The notes: a model not told the origin generated them from the sequence alone. Shown: positions 13,401 to 26,719, numbered from the stretch's first letter. The stretch: 64,000 bases of DNA from Takifugu bimaculatus (GCA_004026145.2 CP034976.1:5820296-5884295); one strand, 5' to 3'. A program made the numbers and translations.

Positions 13401-15952
13401 AGCAATAGTCAAAGGTCAAGTGTGACCGTCAAACCTTTTGAGCTCAAGTTTATGTGATAGGCTGGATACCATAAGTTACCCTGGTGACATTGTAACAACC
13501 CGGCCAGCATATCAAGTTTAGGGTGAAATGACCTGCAAATGAAGAATAAAATGTCCATAATCCCCAATAAAACCGAACCCTTTTGCAATTCAAATCAGCA
13601 AGATAATTAACTGTTTTCTTGCTTTCATCTCACGTTGATTTATGGTGTTGTGTTCGATGACGCCACGCTAGAATAAATATAGCCAGAAAATAGTATAATG
13701 GCTCCAACAACCTCTTATCATAGAGAACATGGCTGTCATCGTAGCATCGCCTGTGTTTCTGGGACGCTAACATCAGCTAATGAAGGCTGATTCATTGGGG
13801 CAGATTTCAGCCTCCACACCTCACGCTCAGTGGATTAAGGGAGTAACCAAACATATCGAGCTGGAGAAGCTCAGATGCTCCCTGACTGGCTCCATGGGGA
13901 GATCCTACAGAGCCTGAGAAACGTTAATGAGCGGTCTAGCTCGTCTCTCAGGTCTGGAATCAAAACCACATCATTATTATGGTCTGTCCTGATGTTGGTC
14001 TTTTTGCTCAGGTGTCCTGTGGCTGTGAAACATGCACACACTGACATGTGTGTGTTGAGGTCGTCCACATGGCCACACGGTCATTTTTCTGGCAGCATTA
14101 GCAGTGCCGGTGCGACCCTCGAGGTGACATGTGCTCCCCTGAGAGCTGCTTGACATCTCATGAAGGCAAAGTATCGGATGTTATTAATGTTTCCTAATAA
14201 ATACACAAAGAAGCTACTAAGGGGAGGTCCACAGCAGAGGTGCAGGTTGTCTTTACAGGCTCTGAATTCACCAGCCGAACACAAAGATCTTACCTTGTGC
14301 CTGTAGCCTGTGTTGCCTGGGCGACAAAGTCAGTCCCATCTGTTTCAGTTCCATTTAAAAGATTCACACCTGGGTAATAGCTGGTGTACAAAGGCCTTAG
14401 ATTCAGTTTATTCTCATTCATCCCTTATCTAAAATGTTAATTGCCTGCAACTTTGTTACACACTCACACACCTACTGAGTGCTGATATAAATCAGTTAAT
14501 CAAGCAGCAGGAATTTGTCACATGCAAATGCTGTAAAAAATCTGTGCACATTATCTGTCGTATTCAGCAGGCAGTTATCAGGTAGGACAATTATGTAAAT
14601 GTCATCGTCATTTAAATGGCAATTGCTTTTTCCTGCACGGGGCAATTAAAGCCCACGTGCAGCATCTGCCCTGCGCTAACAGCAATAAGCGACTGGTAAT
14701 GGGGCAAACAGACAGGAAGCAAGCCTGCTTCCTGTGGTATGAGAGGTTTGTTCAGTCAGCACAGAGATTTATGTCTTCTGCTGGTCTCATCTGAGGTGAG
14801 TGCAGCCCCTTAATGAGGCTGAGCTACAGTTCAGTCAGCTCCGTTATCAGTCGCCCACCACCCACCAGCCCGACTGTCAAAGAGCCCCACTTCAATCTTC
14901 ACCTCCAGCAGTTGCACTTTTATTTCACTGTATTTGACTTATTTCTTGCTTTGTTGTCTGGAACGTCAACAATGAAGCCTCCAGGTTGTGCCTGATGAAA
15001 ACAAATTCAAATGGGGGACGAAGGAAAAAAAATCTAGACAGAGAAATGAGTCAGCAGGTAGGAGGTTTTGACCTTCCTGTAATCCAATTATGAAGGTAAC
15101 AAGCAGCCATTTTAACTCAGATGGAAGCACATGAAAGGCCATTGTGTCTTCTGACACTCACAGTCATCATTTTAAGTCATAATTCTAATGGAGTTCTTGC
15201 AGTATATGTTACAGGAAGCAGCAGAGGTCAGTGCCTGGTTCTCTTTAACATCCCCTCTGTTGTGCTCATTTAAGATTGGGATTTCAGGGCAGTGTCTGGA
15301 AGTGCTTTCCTCTAACCTTTAAGCCTCCGATGCGACACTGGACTCAAAGCCCAGCGAGCGTTTGCGCCTGCAGAGGCGCGACGGACCTATCTGCTGCGAC
15401 CTGAGGGCCGTTTCAGTGAGTGTTTGCAGATTTCCTGAACGGTTGAGGCTGGATCCAAAGATCTATGAAAAGGAATCACAACTGCTTTCCCCCAAAGAGT
15501 CGGAGGTATTTACGTAATCAGCCGCACAACATTTTCCCATGTTAGAGTTGGACAACGTGGTAACAGAAACAAGGCTGCGCAGAAACACAAATTGAGCAAT
15601 AGCTGGTGCTGAAGCCGCAGGATTTGTTATGATTCTGATCGTGGCTCCATCAATCAGGGTTCTGCAGCCGCGCTAACTTGGAGCTGTCATTTAGCGCGCA
15701 GATAAAAGTGACATGCACCCCTTGAGTGGGACCATTAATATGATAATGGAAGCTCTTTGAAGCAGAGGAGGGTCGAGCAGAAGCAGTAAAGAACTCCCGA
15801 CCCACTTCCTCCTTCACACATGTCCAGCAGACGGACCGACTGACAGTCGAGGGCCTTTAACACTGAATTTACCTTTCATCTCCTTTAACGTCACTCAGTT
15901 GTTCTACTTTATTCTTCCTATTTAAAATGTTTTGCTGTTTTCATACATTATA
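10425..15952. other. Intergenic, no gene recognised
   Basis: No coding frame longer than about 92 codons and no familiar protein. The stretch 14440-14720 has a perfect octamer ATGCAAAT (14522-14529) and several TAAT/ATTA sites and may be a conserved noncoding element. Confidence 0.6.
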
Positions 15953-16070
15953 TACCGTATTTTCGTGACCATAAGGCGCACCGTATTAAATGGTGCAGTC
16001 TCAGTTATGGGTGCTATTTCTGTATTTAACACATCCATAAGGCACACGGGATTATAGGGCGCGGGCATGA
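15953..16070 (+). mobile_element. MITE-like 'ataaggcgcacc' repeat
   Basis: The sequence 'taccgtattttcgtgacc', then 'ataaggcgcaccgtatta', 'gtctcagttatgggtgct', 'cataaggcacacgg' and 'attatagggcgcggg' follows a short nonautonomous DNA repeat that is abundant in fish genomes, with internal copies of the ataaggcgcac unit. Several positions have decayed. It carries no coding capacity. Confidence 0.7.
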
Positions 16071-18654
16071 TACATGAATTATCAGCACACCCTCATTTCT
16101 TGAAAGACATGTAGGAGTTAATAACATTGGGTGCAATCAATGACTCCATGTGCCTCTCAAACCTCAGAAATGCTTTGGTCTGATTAAAACTGGACTTCAA
16201 AAAGGGCAGGTCGACATGTTAAGTCAACTGAAATCCCACCGTGTTTGGATGAGCTCATCTGCGTCAGACCAAACACAACCAAGCTGAAAGGGCGCGGAGG
16301 TCGGTTGGTCGTTAAAGCCCCATCCCCAACTGTGGAGATGACGACGTGCTGTTAAAACAGGAGTTGGCTCCATGCCTCTATAAATGTGACTTTACAACAA
16401 CCGTTGTGGGCAAATACATACACTCGGCATCATGCAACCGTTCACATCCAACACCACCTATTCATCATGGCTTTGCTACCAGGAACCAAGGCCTCGTTGT
16501 TTAAAAGGCATCATTTTACATATCTATAAAGTCGAGAGCATCTCCTTATGGGCCTCCATGATGCATTCACTGACATATGGACCCTGGGACTTTGCAGTGG
16601 CCTTTGAACGGGCTAACCTACATTGTTAGTCCATCTGAAATTCTTGGTGTGTCGGACCCGAGAAATCGTCTCTCGGTGGACATTAAGGTGGGACCCTCAT
16701 CACAAAGCCATCAATCAGCCTGATGCTTCAATTCCCCTGTTGCCGTGGATGCGCTCAATATTATTACTCATCCCACCAGCTTGCATTTGGGTGGAATTTA
16801 CAAAATATCACATCACCACAGCAACGGGGGAACACACATTTTTTAAAATCCCATTGAAAGTTGTTATTGAAGGGTTTGACTGATGGAATCAGGTGAGTTG
16901 TGTTATCGCCTGAATTCCATTTTGTGCACGTGTGTGACCATGTGTGTATAAGAGACCCCCCCACACATGCACCTTTTCTTTTCTAAATCTGTCTCTCAGT
17001 CAATAGATTGAGGCAAAAAGGCTTAAATTTAATCAGACCAGGTTAAAGGAACGCTTAAAAGTAATTACAGCTTGGACCCTGCCGGTAAAAACAAAGGACA
17101 GGGTCGCGGGTGGTGGGGGCTAAAGTTTAATGGGTCAGGTGAGGGTCAGGGAAAAGGTTGAGATGCCTGAAGGGCCCGTTGCTGCTATTGTTGTGCTTCT
17201 GAAAGAGCGGCTTAAGTCTGTTTCATTGCAAATGTGTCACAACTTGCATGTGTAGTCAACGTGTCAGGCTAATGAGAGACAACCAAAAGATGTTTCTCTG
17301 GATGGACCAGAATTTAGCGCTTCCTCCACATATCATTTTCCCTGTCAAGATCAAGGAGAACCATTTTTGAGGATTCACCTGGAGGAGATTAATCAACGGT
17401 GGAAGCAAAGGGATCCAGCGCAAACATCCCTTGACAGTGAGAACCTCGGGCAGCATCTCTGGGAGAGTCCACCTTACCTGTCAATCATATCTGACACACA
17501 TGGACGATTGAGAATTTCTTGGCTGATAATCCTGTAATCTGTCTGTGCTGTCATGTTGCAAACATATGGATGTGATGTCTGCTCATTGTTCTGTCGGGGA
17601 GGGGGGGCATTGATGATTGAGTGCATGAGAACTGTAATTCTCAGGGGCTGCGGCCTGAAGTCTGCCCGACCTCAAAAACCAGCCATGGAGAGTCTGGGAT
17701 GTCAGGGTGAGTTGGGGGGGTGTGTGCACTTAAGTATTACGGTGGGGTTTTATTTCACCGTGCAGCAACGGTGTGGGGAAATAAGGCGAGAGGGAAATCG
17801 AAGGAAGGTTGTGAGTGGAAAGACAAAGAATTTAGAAACCTAACCTAGCCTGGTGGTCTCCTTTTCCTAATCACCATGGTAACAGTGCCATGAGAGGGGG
17901 GTGCTCGCACTCAGGCCTGCGTGCACACTCACCACTGAGCTAATTAAGACAAGTATCTTGCCCCCCTCCACATGAAACAGTCTCCCCTGCTTGACCTGGC
18001 GGAAACTCTGAGCCTGTGTGAGGAAGGTGGGAAGAGGAAGAGGAGGAGGGAGCTTTCCTTTTCAGGTTCAAAGGTTATTTCTGTCCTCCGACCGGTCCAC
18101 CTCAAGAGAAGGAAGAGATGAAGGGTCGCAAGTGTGCCGTTTCTCAGCAGTCCAGCAGGAAAGTAGGCCATCGTTAGTTGTTCAACCATTAAAATGGTCT
18201 TTCCCTCAGCAGCACCAGGAGTTTCAGCACTTATTCCTATTTATTCCCAGAGGAAAATCAACCCATGTCTACACTCACGAAAGCCTTTTGTTTAGTGTTT
18301 TATGACTTTGGTTGATTTGTATCAAGACTATATTCCAAATGTACAGGACCTTCCAGAATGCTTTTATTCTCAGAGTCATTTTTTCCTCCATTTGACATAA
18401 TGGTGTGGGGGTTTGTCAGCTCACTGCTGAAGAAAGTGCAGCAGTAAATCCATCCTGCACTCTCATTGACAGTTTAATCCTAATCTTTTGAAACTGATTT
18501 TACGACTGTTTTCACAGCGTCTGTAGCGGCGGGAATGATCGTCAATATTTCCTCCAAAAGGTTCTGTTGGAGCTGAGAAATTGCTTTTTTTCCCCACATG
18601 GGGCTGAATAATTAATGCCTATGCATACAGTCTGACAATTCCCTCTGCAGGGGG
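16071..18654. other. Intergenic, nothing recognised
   Basis: Short frames only, with no repeat family or RNA gene that I can support. Confidence 0.6.
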
Positions 18655-18967
18655 GCATGGGTTAAGCCCTCAGAGGCAGGAGCTCGGACATCTGGAGGGG
18701 GTTTGAATTAGAACCGCTGCTCCTACACGTCGAAAAACGGTTCAGGCATCTGATTCGGACGCCTCCCCTTGGAAGTCTTCCAGGCACATCCAATTGGGAG
18801 GGGACCCCGGGGTAGACCCAGGACGTGATGGAGGGATTATGCATCCCATCTGGTATGGGAAAGCCTTGGGATCCCCTTGGAAGCTCTGGAAAATGTTGGT
18901 GGAGGAGAGGGAGGTCTGGAAATCTGGGCTTAGCCTGCTGCCACCATTACCTGCCCTCAGAAAAGCT
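18655..18967 (+). mobile_element. 5'-truncated L2-type LINE, 3' end
   Basis: Degenerate DNA reads as the C-terminal end of a teleost L2/CR1-group (Maui-type) LINE ORF2 and its tail. Landmarks are 'gaaccgctgctcctacac', 'ggttcaggcatctgattcgg', 'ccccggggtagacccagg', 'gggattatgcatc', 'cttgggatccccttgga', 'gagagggaggtctgg' and 'agcctgctgccacc'. Stops and small indels interrupt it, and it leads directly into a (GGAT)n tail. Confidence 0.85.
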
Positions 18968-19186
18968 GATGGATGGATGGATGGATGGATGGATGGATGG
19001 ATGGATGGATGGATGGATGGATGGATGGATGATGGGTGGGTGGGTGGATGGATGGATGGATGGGTGGGTGGATGGATGGGTGGGTGGGTGGGTGGGTGGA
19101 TGGATGGATGATGGGTGGGTGGGTGGGTGGATGGATGGATGGATGGATGGATGGATGATGGGTGGGTGGGTGGGTGGGTGGATGGA
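18968..19186 (+). repeat. (GGAT)n/(GGTG)n microsatellite from a LINE tail
   Basis: About 220 bp of ggat repeats alternate with ggtg blocks and three 'gatgatggg' interruptions. It starts exactly at the LINE 3' end, the usual position of the short repeat tail of L2-type elements, and has since expanded and diversified. Confidence 0.95.
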
Positions 19187-22100
19187 AGTCCTTCTAAATA
19201 TGTTGGTTGAGGAAGGATGCTGGACTCAGCAGAGCCATCTTTACATGGGAGAAAGTTGCTGCTTGACCTTTGCCCTCACAGAACTCTCCCTTACAAACGA
19301 GTGATTATATTTAGTGTAAGCAACTTTTCTCCCATTTACAGGGGGAGCCCCCCCCCCAGAGAGATGTGAGGAAATCATGGACTAGAGGTTGCAACATAGT
19401 TAAGAACAGGAACACGTGGTACCAATTTTACCTAAACTCCTGGAGTAGCACTGTTTATGTCAGGAGAGAGGATGGAAACCACACCAACACAGACTCCTCT
19501 GTCCTTTTTTCCTTAAGCATGTGTGTTTGTGTTGCACACACATGACTGCGTCACGCCCAATTCATTTTACGCGCCCGTGCCTATGACATAATCGCTCATA
19601 AAACGTGATGTCATCGTCCAATCAGCGCGCTGCTTTCCGTGGTTTCGGACGGAGCTGCCTGGAGAGTCCCTTTCACGCCCTGGAACCCTAAAGCGCTCTT
19701 GACGGGTGACTGCGGTTAGATGACGTGGCTCTCGTGGACCAAAATAACCAAAACAAGCCAACATTTAGCTTTCTTGACACAAAACGCCACCGCAACACTG
19801 CACAACAACAATGACCTGGCTTAAAGTCCAGTTTTAAGAGGTTTGCTTTTTATAGTACTTGTAATTTCTTGTTGTACTTGTACCAGATTAAAAGATTTGT
19901 CGGATGGCTGGACTGAAAAACATGAGCTGTGTTTGGATGATACGTGCGGTCTTGTAACCTGAGGAGAACTGACGTGCATGTATGCACCATCTGAGGCGAG
20001 GAGACAGCCAGTGACAGGCTTTTCAGCACCGTCACACACCTGCAACCCCTGTTCTGCACAATAAAGTGAAGCGAAGGAGCCAGCACATATCTGAACAGGT
20101 GATCGACGACTCTCCCTGTTATTCCATTTTAATGTCCACTGTGTAAACAGGACAGTGGAGTGTTTACACAGCAGGGATGTCATAGGGGGAAACCACAGGG
20201 GGTCCCTGCCGTTGAGCCGCTTCATTACGGGAGTTTACATGCGCATCTAAATCCGACTACACTTCTCACTCGATGCATAATTTATGCAGCTGGACTGGCT
20301 GTCTCCGAAGCAGTTTGCAGTGGTCAGATTATGGGGGGAGTGAAGCCCCCCCACACCCCCACCCCCCACCAGGAGGCGATTTGCACTGTTTTACTTTGTT
20401 CTGTGTGACTCGGTTGGCTTTGTTGTTCTTGGGCCACACCGGTTGACCTTTGATGTCACACCCCAACGGGCCGGCGAAGTAGCAGCCACAGCTAAATCAA
20501 CAGCAGCGATGGATGAGGTGAGGCGTCAGTAAACCCACCCGTGATTCGATGGCGCGGCGTTCCATAATGCTGCACCACGTTTCGCCAGCGTCCTACCTGT
20601 TGCTACCACACACGGCACACACGCAGGTCGCGGAGGCCGGCTTGGCGTCCACATGCTGTCGCAAATTTGGAGCATTTAGGAGAAAAGAGATCAAGAGATA
20701 ATCTTGTAAAAAAAACATTAGCATGTATGCTTGTTTTAAGGTAACATCCAGGACAAACAATGCTAAAAATGAAGCCAGTTGAGGGTTGGAGCAGAAAGCC
20801 TGGAGATGTTTAAAGACTCTCCTTCACCCCTCAGCTGTCAGCCTAGTTCTGCATCTTCAGCCAGCCTTCTCTGATCCCCCGTCTTCAGGTCCAACTTCAC
20901 CACCAACCACTGTCTAGACTCTGGGGGTCAGAGGTTTCCTGGGTTTCCCTCTTAGTGCAAAGACTTGTGCTGGGAGCCTGATTCTGTTCTAATAAAATCA
21001 TCCTTTCGGTGTTTCATGGTAGCGGTCTGGGAGGACTGTCTGAAGAAGACTGTTCTTGAGAGTTTTAGATGTTGCTAATCACAGTAATTAGACTTTTTCC
21101 CTAGTCCAGAATGTCCACGTCAAACGAACGTCAGACGGCCTGACGTTTATCGTGAACTTGCCCCCGTCGACCCAAACAGCGTGTTCCCTGATTAGTTGCT
21201 GTTCTTTCCTGCATGTGTGATTGTGTGTATTTCCACATGTGTAACATCTCTATCATCTATGCAGGTGGGGAAGGTGCTCCTTTCCCGTGCGTTTCTTTTT
21301 GAACTCGTGCTGATTGACTGCTTATCTTGAAATAACATCACTTTCTGGTAACGAGAAAAAGAATCAGGATCTAACGGTGTTGACAAAGTCAGAGCCTGCA
21401 GGGTGACCTTTGCCCGCCTCTTTAAAATGATCAGATTCCTCGTGTTCAAACTTTCCCATGATGCCAGGCTCTCCTGAGCTGCATTAACTCTACGCCTTCA
21501 TCCAGGAAGCCTTTGACTGTGCACGTGATTGTGCGTTTCCCTCTTTAAATAAATACCAGGCTGAATGAGCGTTTTACAACAGTTAAAAGGCAGAGGGTCG
21601 AGGTCTAATTTGGCCCCAAACACTGGACAATGGCCTCTGTGACAATGATGCGGTTCTCTGAGTGGTACCGATAGGTTCACAGGAGCTTGGAACTGCGTGT
21701 TTTTACAACAGCCTGTGTAAACAACATAGTTCTAAAGGGGGTTTGTGCCACAGGTTCCATTTCCTTGTTTAATACGCGCTCACGCTAAGGAAATAAGGAC
21801 TTTTATTTTATTAAGATTAACACAAAAGCTGCAGTTCACATTAGTTTAGATCACTGGAATAAACCCAAAGAGTAGATTCAAAGTTATCATCTCCTCAAGT
21901 AATTATTCTCAGTTACAACCTTCATAATCCAACATTTTAGGATGACCTGTGGCAGAAGCTAACGCTCTTTATATGGTCATGGATGTTAGCCACACCGGCT
22001 TCCCAGAAACCCAAGAAACACGCTCTTTGACAACATAATCTGCAAAATCTTTGAATATTTTCCTGCCCCACAAAAATGCAACTGGTCCCTTAGGTTGAGA

Positions 22101-22624
22101 TTAGCGGAATGATTCAAAATGAATCAACATTTCTCTTCCTAGAAGAGTTCCGGACGGCTGTGCATCACGCTTTGACTCATCCGCGGAAGGAGCAACAGGA
22201 GTCCTGATTCTGCTTGAATATTCCCTCCTGATTACCTTCCGGAGGAGCTACTGTACTCCATCAGCCCCCCCTCCACACACAGCCTCTCCGTTCTGCGACG
22301 CACAGCACTACCTGCTGGCCAGAGTTGGAAACTGCACCCTTCTGAATCAATGAAATGACTGAAATTCCATAACATCCAGCAACCACGTGCATATGTGCGC
22401 GGCTAATACAGATGTTTGGACCCAGCCTTCCCTGTCAGAACGTCTCGGTTAATAATGTAATGTAATTACGCGCGTCACTGTCATATAACATTAGCTGACA
22501 GCTCTAATGATTCATTTCAGATTCTGTGAAAACATTTCGACTTGGAAGCTATCACCCTGCGCAGGGATGCGATCGAGACGAGATTTGTAGCTCTTGAGCC
22601 TGCTCTTAATTTCAGACGAGCACG

Positions 22625-22665
<41 letters not shown>

Positions 22666-23249
22666 GCACACACACACACACACACACTTTCTCGCTCTTT
22701 CTCTGCCTCTTTCTCTCTCTCTCCCTCAGGAGTTTGATGGAGTTTGGATGAGTCACCCCCTCCCCTCCTTTCCGTCGCTCCTCCTCATGTCCCCCAAACC
22801 ATCCCCTCTTATTAAAACAACACGCCAATATGTTGCCCGGTAAAAGGGGTTTGGGAGCCGCAGCAGCCGTAAAGGAGGCTCCACGCACACTCGTCTGGAA
22901 GGCATTAGGTTTTTGGCCACTTCTCTGCTCTATGCAACCTGGATGCTTGAGCGAACTAATGCTTCTGCCCACACGCCCCTCAAGACAGCAAATTCTGAAG
23001 ATCAGTCATGATCAGATTTCTATTTTTATTGCTGGCAACTTTTGAGGTTGTAACGACTGACGGTGCCACAGCTGATGGCTTTTTTGGTAACTAAATTTCA
23101 GTTAAGCCGCCCAAAGTAAATGAGGAGAATATTTATCTTTTTTCCAACACATCTTAATTTATTCTTTTTGTATAAGAATACCAGCAGCGCTGACTGACAC
23201 GGTCTAGTTCCGAGCTTCTAATAACTAATAAACTGAACTGAGGATTTTT
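19187..23249. other. Intergenic, one promoter-like patch
   Basis: 19560-19740 combines CRE-like sites (tgatgtca near 19607, tgacgtgg at 19721) with a CCAAT box at 19618-19622 and raised CpG. The rest shows no gene. The CA array at 22620 is listed separately. Confidence 0.5.
22620..22735. repeat. (CA)n array plus CT-rich tract
   Basis: A (CA)n array at 22620-22687 is interrupted by cgcacg units and followed by a CT-rich tract (ctctttctctgcctc...) to about 22730. Confidence 0.95.
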
Positions 23250-23469
23250 TTTTTTCATCGTCCAGCAAACAGAGGAACCTGCGTCGGTCTGATTTCATTT
23301 TCCTAATGACGATCGACTCCAGCGGATTCATGAAACACATCACTACAAAAGCATCCCCAGAAGCTGCTTTCTCGACACTCTTTCCCCCTGTGGAGCAGCT
23401 CCAGAGCCGCCGGAGCTGACCGCATCCTTTCCCAAGGACGAACGAGAGGAGGGCAACAGCTGCTTCAAG
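23250..23469 (+). other. Candidate noncoding first exon of has2
   Basis: The has2 coding exon needs an upstream noncoding exon. This GC-richer stretch ends in 'ctgcttcaag' followed by a donor-like gtaggc at 23470, and joining it to the ATG would place A at -3. A TATA-like 'gtataag' lies near 23170. The distance to the ATG is about 6.3 kb. The evidence is only a donor-like site and base composition; the start is arbitrary and other donors are possible. Confidence 0.25.
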
Positions 23470-23801
23470 GTAGGCGGTCGGTGACCATTTGGTCCGGCGA
23501 GCGCGCAGCCGGCTGACAGGCAGCAATAAATGCAACCTTCGACCTGATTAAATTAACTCCTAACGTTGATACGCTGCTGCTCGCAGTCATTCTCTGCACG
23601 AATAATTAATTGCTATATCATTCACGCCATTTCTGAGGAAAAGGGTTGAAGGTTGTCTCTTTACACACTTTAACCAGCGGTGCGTAAAGCGCGCAGATCC
23701 ATGAGAGGCAGCCGGATGGTGGAGGGCAACAAATCTGAGCGCAGGTTTAGAAGTTTTGCGACATCCATCTACTGTAAAAAACCACTGGCTCACGAGAATA
23801 A

Positions 23802-23857
23802 GCCCATCTGATGACGTCGCTCGTCCCGACGTCATCAGCTGGGCTTCGGGGGCCAAT
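23802..23857. promoter_or_regulatory. CRE-like palindrome with CCAAT box
   Basis: Two 18-nt arms (23802-23819 and 23827-23844) pair except at one position, with a 7-nt spacer and a 12-bp perfect core. Each arm carries a TGACGTCG-type CREB/ATF half site. A CCAAT box follows at 23853-23857. This composition suggests a promoter or enhancer upstream of has2, or a divergent transcript. No transcript evidence is available here. Confidence 0.4.
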
Positions 23858-26719
23858 GGGGGCGCTGCCTTTGGACACGTTAGAATCGCCTCGTGGTGGA
23901 AGCGCGTAATTTGATTCCATTACTGGGATGAAGAGATTGCGTGGACGGTTTCCACGCAGATAGCTACGCTGTCACACAGGCCGCGCACATGCAAACGGCT
24001 GTGTTGAAATGCTCTGGTAATAAGCCCTGTCAGTTTTTGGCTGGCTCCAACCCACGCTAAACATTTGCAGATCTGTGAGTTTGGACATGCAGTGATTGCT
24101 GCCATTCCTCCATAAAAGTACAAACCAAAGGGAGAAAAAAAAGAAAATCATTGCAAAAGTTGCAAAGAATGCTGTAATGCTGCCTCAAAGTGTCCGTGCC
24201 AACCTGAGTTTAAACACTCGTGTGCATATTTCATTAGTTTTACCATAACAGAACAGAAAAGTGATTCTTTCTGCTGCTTTCAGTTTGGTGACCCAGTGGT
24301 CTAGTTTACTGCAGACTCAGTGCTGCAGGATGTTCCTCCACTCAGTGGTTTACTGCATAACAGAGGAAGGGCATTCCAGACTGGTCTCCATTAGGGCTCG
24401 CAACCCTCACGTGCCGCCACTGCTCCCAGCATGAGCTCCTCAGCTTCTGAGCCTCCAGGCTGACACGGTGCAACCATTTAATCTTGGAGAGCGTTTTTCT
24501 GTCCGCCTGCATTTGGTAACTTGCAACGATCTGCTGCTTTCAGCCAGGAAAAATGGAAACTTGGATGTCAGTGAAGTCTTCACTTAGCTTCCAGCCACCT
24601 CTTAATGATGAGAACGTCTCACAGAGGTAGCGGACAGAGCCATTTATGCCGTAAAGTAGCCCAGAAGCCGCTAACCTGATGTGCTTTAGCGACCTTCAGT
24701 CAGTGTGTCTGTCACTGAGGTTGGCTCTGGGTTTGGTCTCAGTTTATCTTTCAGCTGTTTTTGACAGAGATAAAACAGAGTGGCAACTATTTTAGAAAGC
24801 TGTAATCAGATAGGAGAACATGCCGGACGGATGGGTGACAAGGTCAAGCCTTCACAGTGACAACAACATCAACAACAACAGTTACAGTATCTCGGTGTCT
24901 TGAGAAACGTGATCCTGAGAAGCATTTGAAGGGAAGACGAAGGTCCGTGCAGCTGCAGTACCAGACAGGAGCAGAGCCGGCCACGGTGGCTCCAGTCCAG
25001 TGCCTCTGCTGGCAGACGGCCACCACCCCTCCACCCCTTTCCTCTTCACACTCCCTTCCGACCCACTTCTCTCCTCTCACTGATATTCCCCACCTGATTC
25101 TAAGAGTCCATAGATCAGAGAGCGGAGGATAGAGTGAAGGAACCCCCCCCCTCGTCCCGCTACATTGTCGGTTCCAGTCGTGCAGCAGCGCGTGGAACGG
25201 TGGGTGGCGCTGTTCCCGTGACCTCTCGGTGTGTTTAGAGCACATTTTTTGTCCTAGGCGAGCGAGCCCACAGCGTGAATTTAAATACAGACATGAAACA
25301 TGTGCGCAGGACAGATGCTTCGTATCTGTTCCTCAAACGTCTGATGTTTCTGGTCGACACAGAAATAGTGGTTGGGAGTTGGTTCTGCAGCCTTCTGGAA
25401 TCATCTTCGGCTTCAATGCTTTTAAGATGCATCCTACACATGCGTGTGCTGCATGTGCATTTCCCACCCAAGGGTGCACGTCTCCTTTTTCGCATGTCTG
25501 CTCTCATACCTTTGAGACCTGAGGTGAACATGACTTCAGCACATCTGGTTTTACATGAACGTCTCATCGGTGACCTGTAGCTCAGTATTGATCCCGTTCG
25601 GCACGGTTATCTCTTGTGTGCTGCTCTTCCTGTTCTATTCACCACTTGTTCTTCTGAGCAGCATACCGGGTTGATGTGGGAGAGAGTTTCTGTGACTGAT
25701 GTAGTGCTATCTGAATTTAATGGCCACTGCTTGTGCAGCGTGCACAGACTATGCAATGTTCACATGTGCCTTGTTTTATTTTAATAGCCCAACACAATAC
25801 TGTCCTGCGAGTTGCGTGGAGGAATATCTGCAGCAGACACACATACTTGCATGTAGGCTTGTAAGCATGCTGGCAAAGCTCCAACATGTTTAGCGCTCCC
25901 ACATGGCTAGCATTAAGGCGCAAAATCAGGACGTCACCAAAATAAAAACAACATGACAGCTACAGTGTCTGGTACCGCACTAGCTAACCGCCTTTACAGC
26001 AACAAAACCCTCGCGTGAGACCACACCTCCTGTCAGGGGAAAAGCACTGACGCTTTCTGCCGGGCATGGCGATGGCACAAAAACTTTTAACATCAAGAGG
26101 TTTTTGTTTAACAAAAAAAAAGCTCTTGGGTCTTGGATGTTCGGCGCGTTCGAGGTGTAAATTGTGACGTTTGATTTGCTTCAGTTCCACGACTGAAACT
26201 GTCCAGATGTGCAGCGTAATTAGAGGTCTTTTAGCCATCATGCTAAGTTTGACTGTGAGAAAAAAGGCACCTCAGCATGGTTACTTGACCCCAATGACCT
26301 TTTACAAATCCACTCAGCACACTTTGGATAAAAAACACTCTCAGTGGGATTCGTTGCACGTTCCACTTTCATTGCTGGACCTCAAAAATGTAAAAATGCT
26401 AACACGCAGCCACCCTATAGAGTTAACAGAATGTTGCTAAATCATTTGTGAGATAAAAGCTGCTTCATTATAATCGGCAATTTGTGTAACTGCACCTCAG
26501 GTCTTTTATTGCTTCAGTGGATTTAGGGAAATGGAAGCACATGATTGAATATTAAATTGAACTTTTCAACTGTCTTTGCAGCCGGTGTTGGGGAAAAAAA
26601 GCATCGTAACATACTTAAGTCTTTTAAAACACAACTAAATCTTATTTTGTGGTGTTTTCTGCATCAGAATTACAAGCAGTCTGTTTTCCCCAGAGCGTCT
26701 GATTGTCCCGGTCTGGCCC

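Noticed and set aside
18825..19304. 159-codon frame with (DGWM)n repeats
   Set aside because: It is a translation of the LINE scrap and the GGAT microsatellite, not a protein gene.
22517..22972. 151-codon frame on the - strand
   Set aside because: Its centre is a translated CA array (poly VC); the flanks match nothing.
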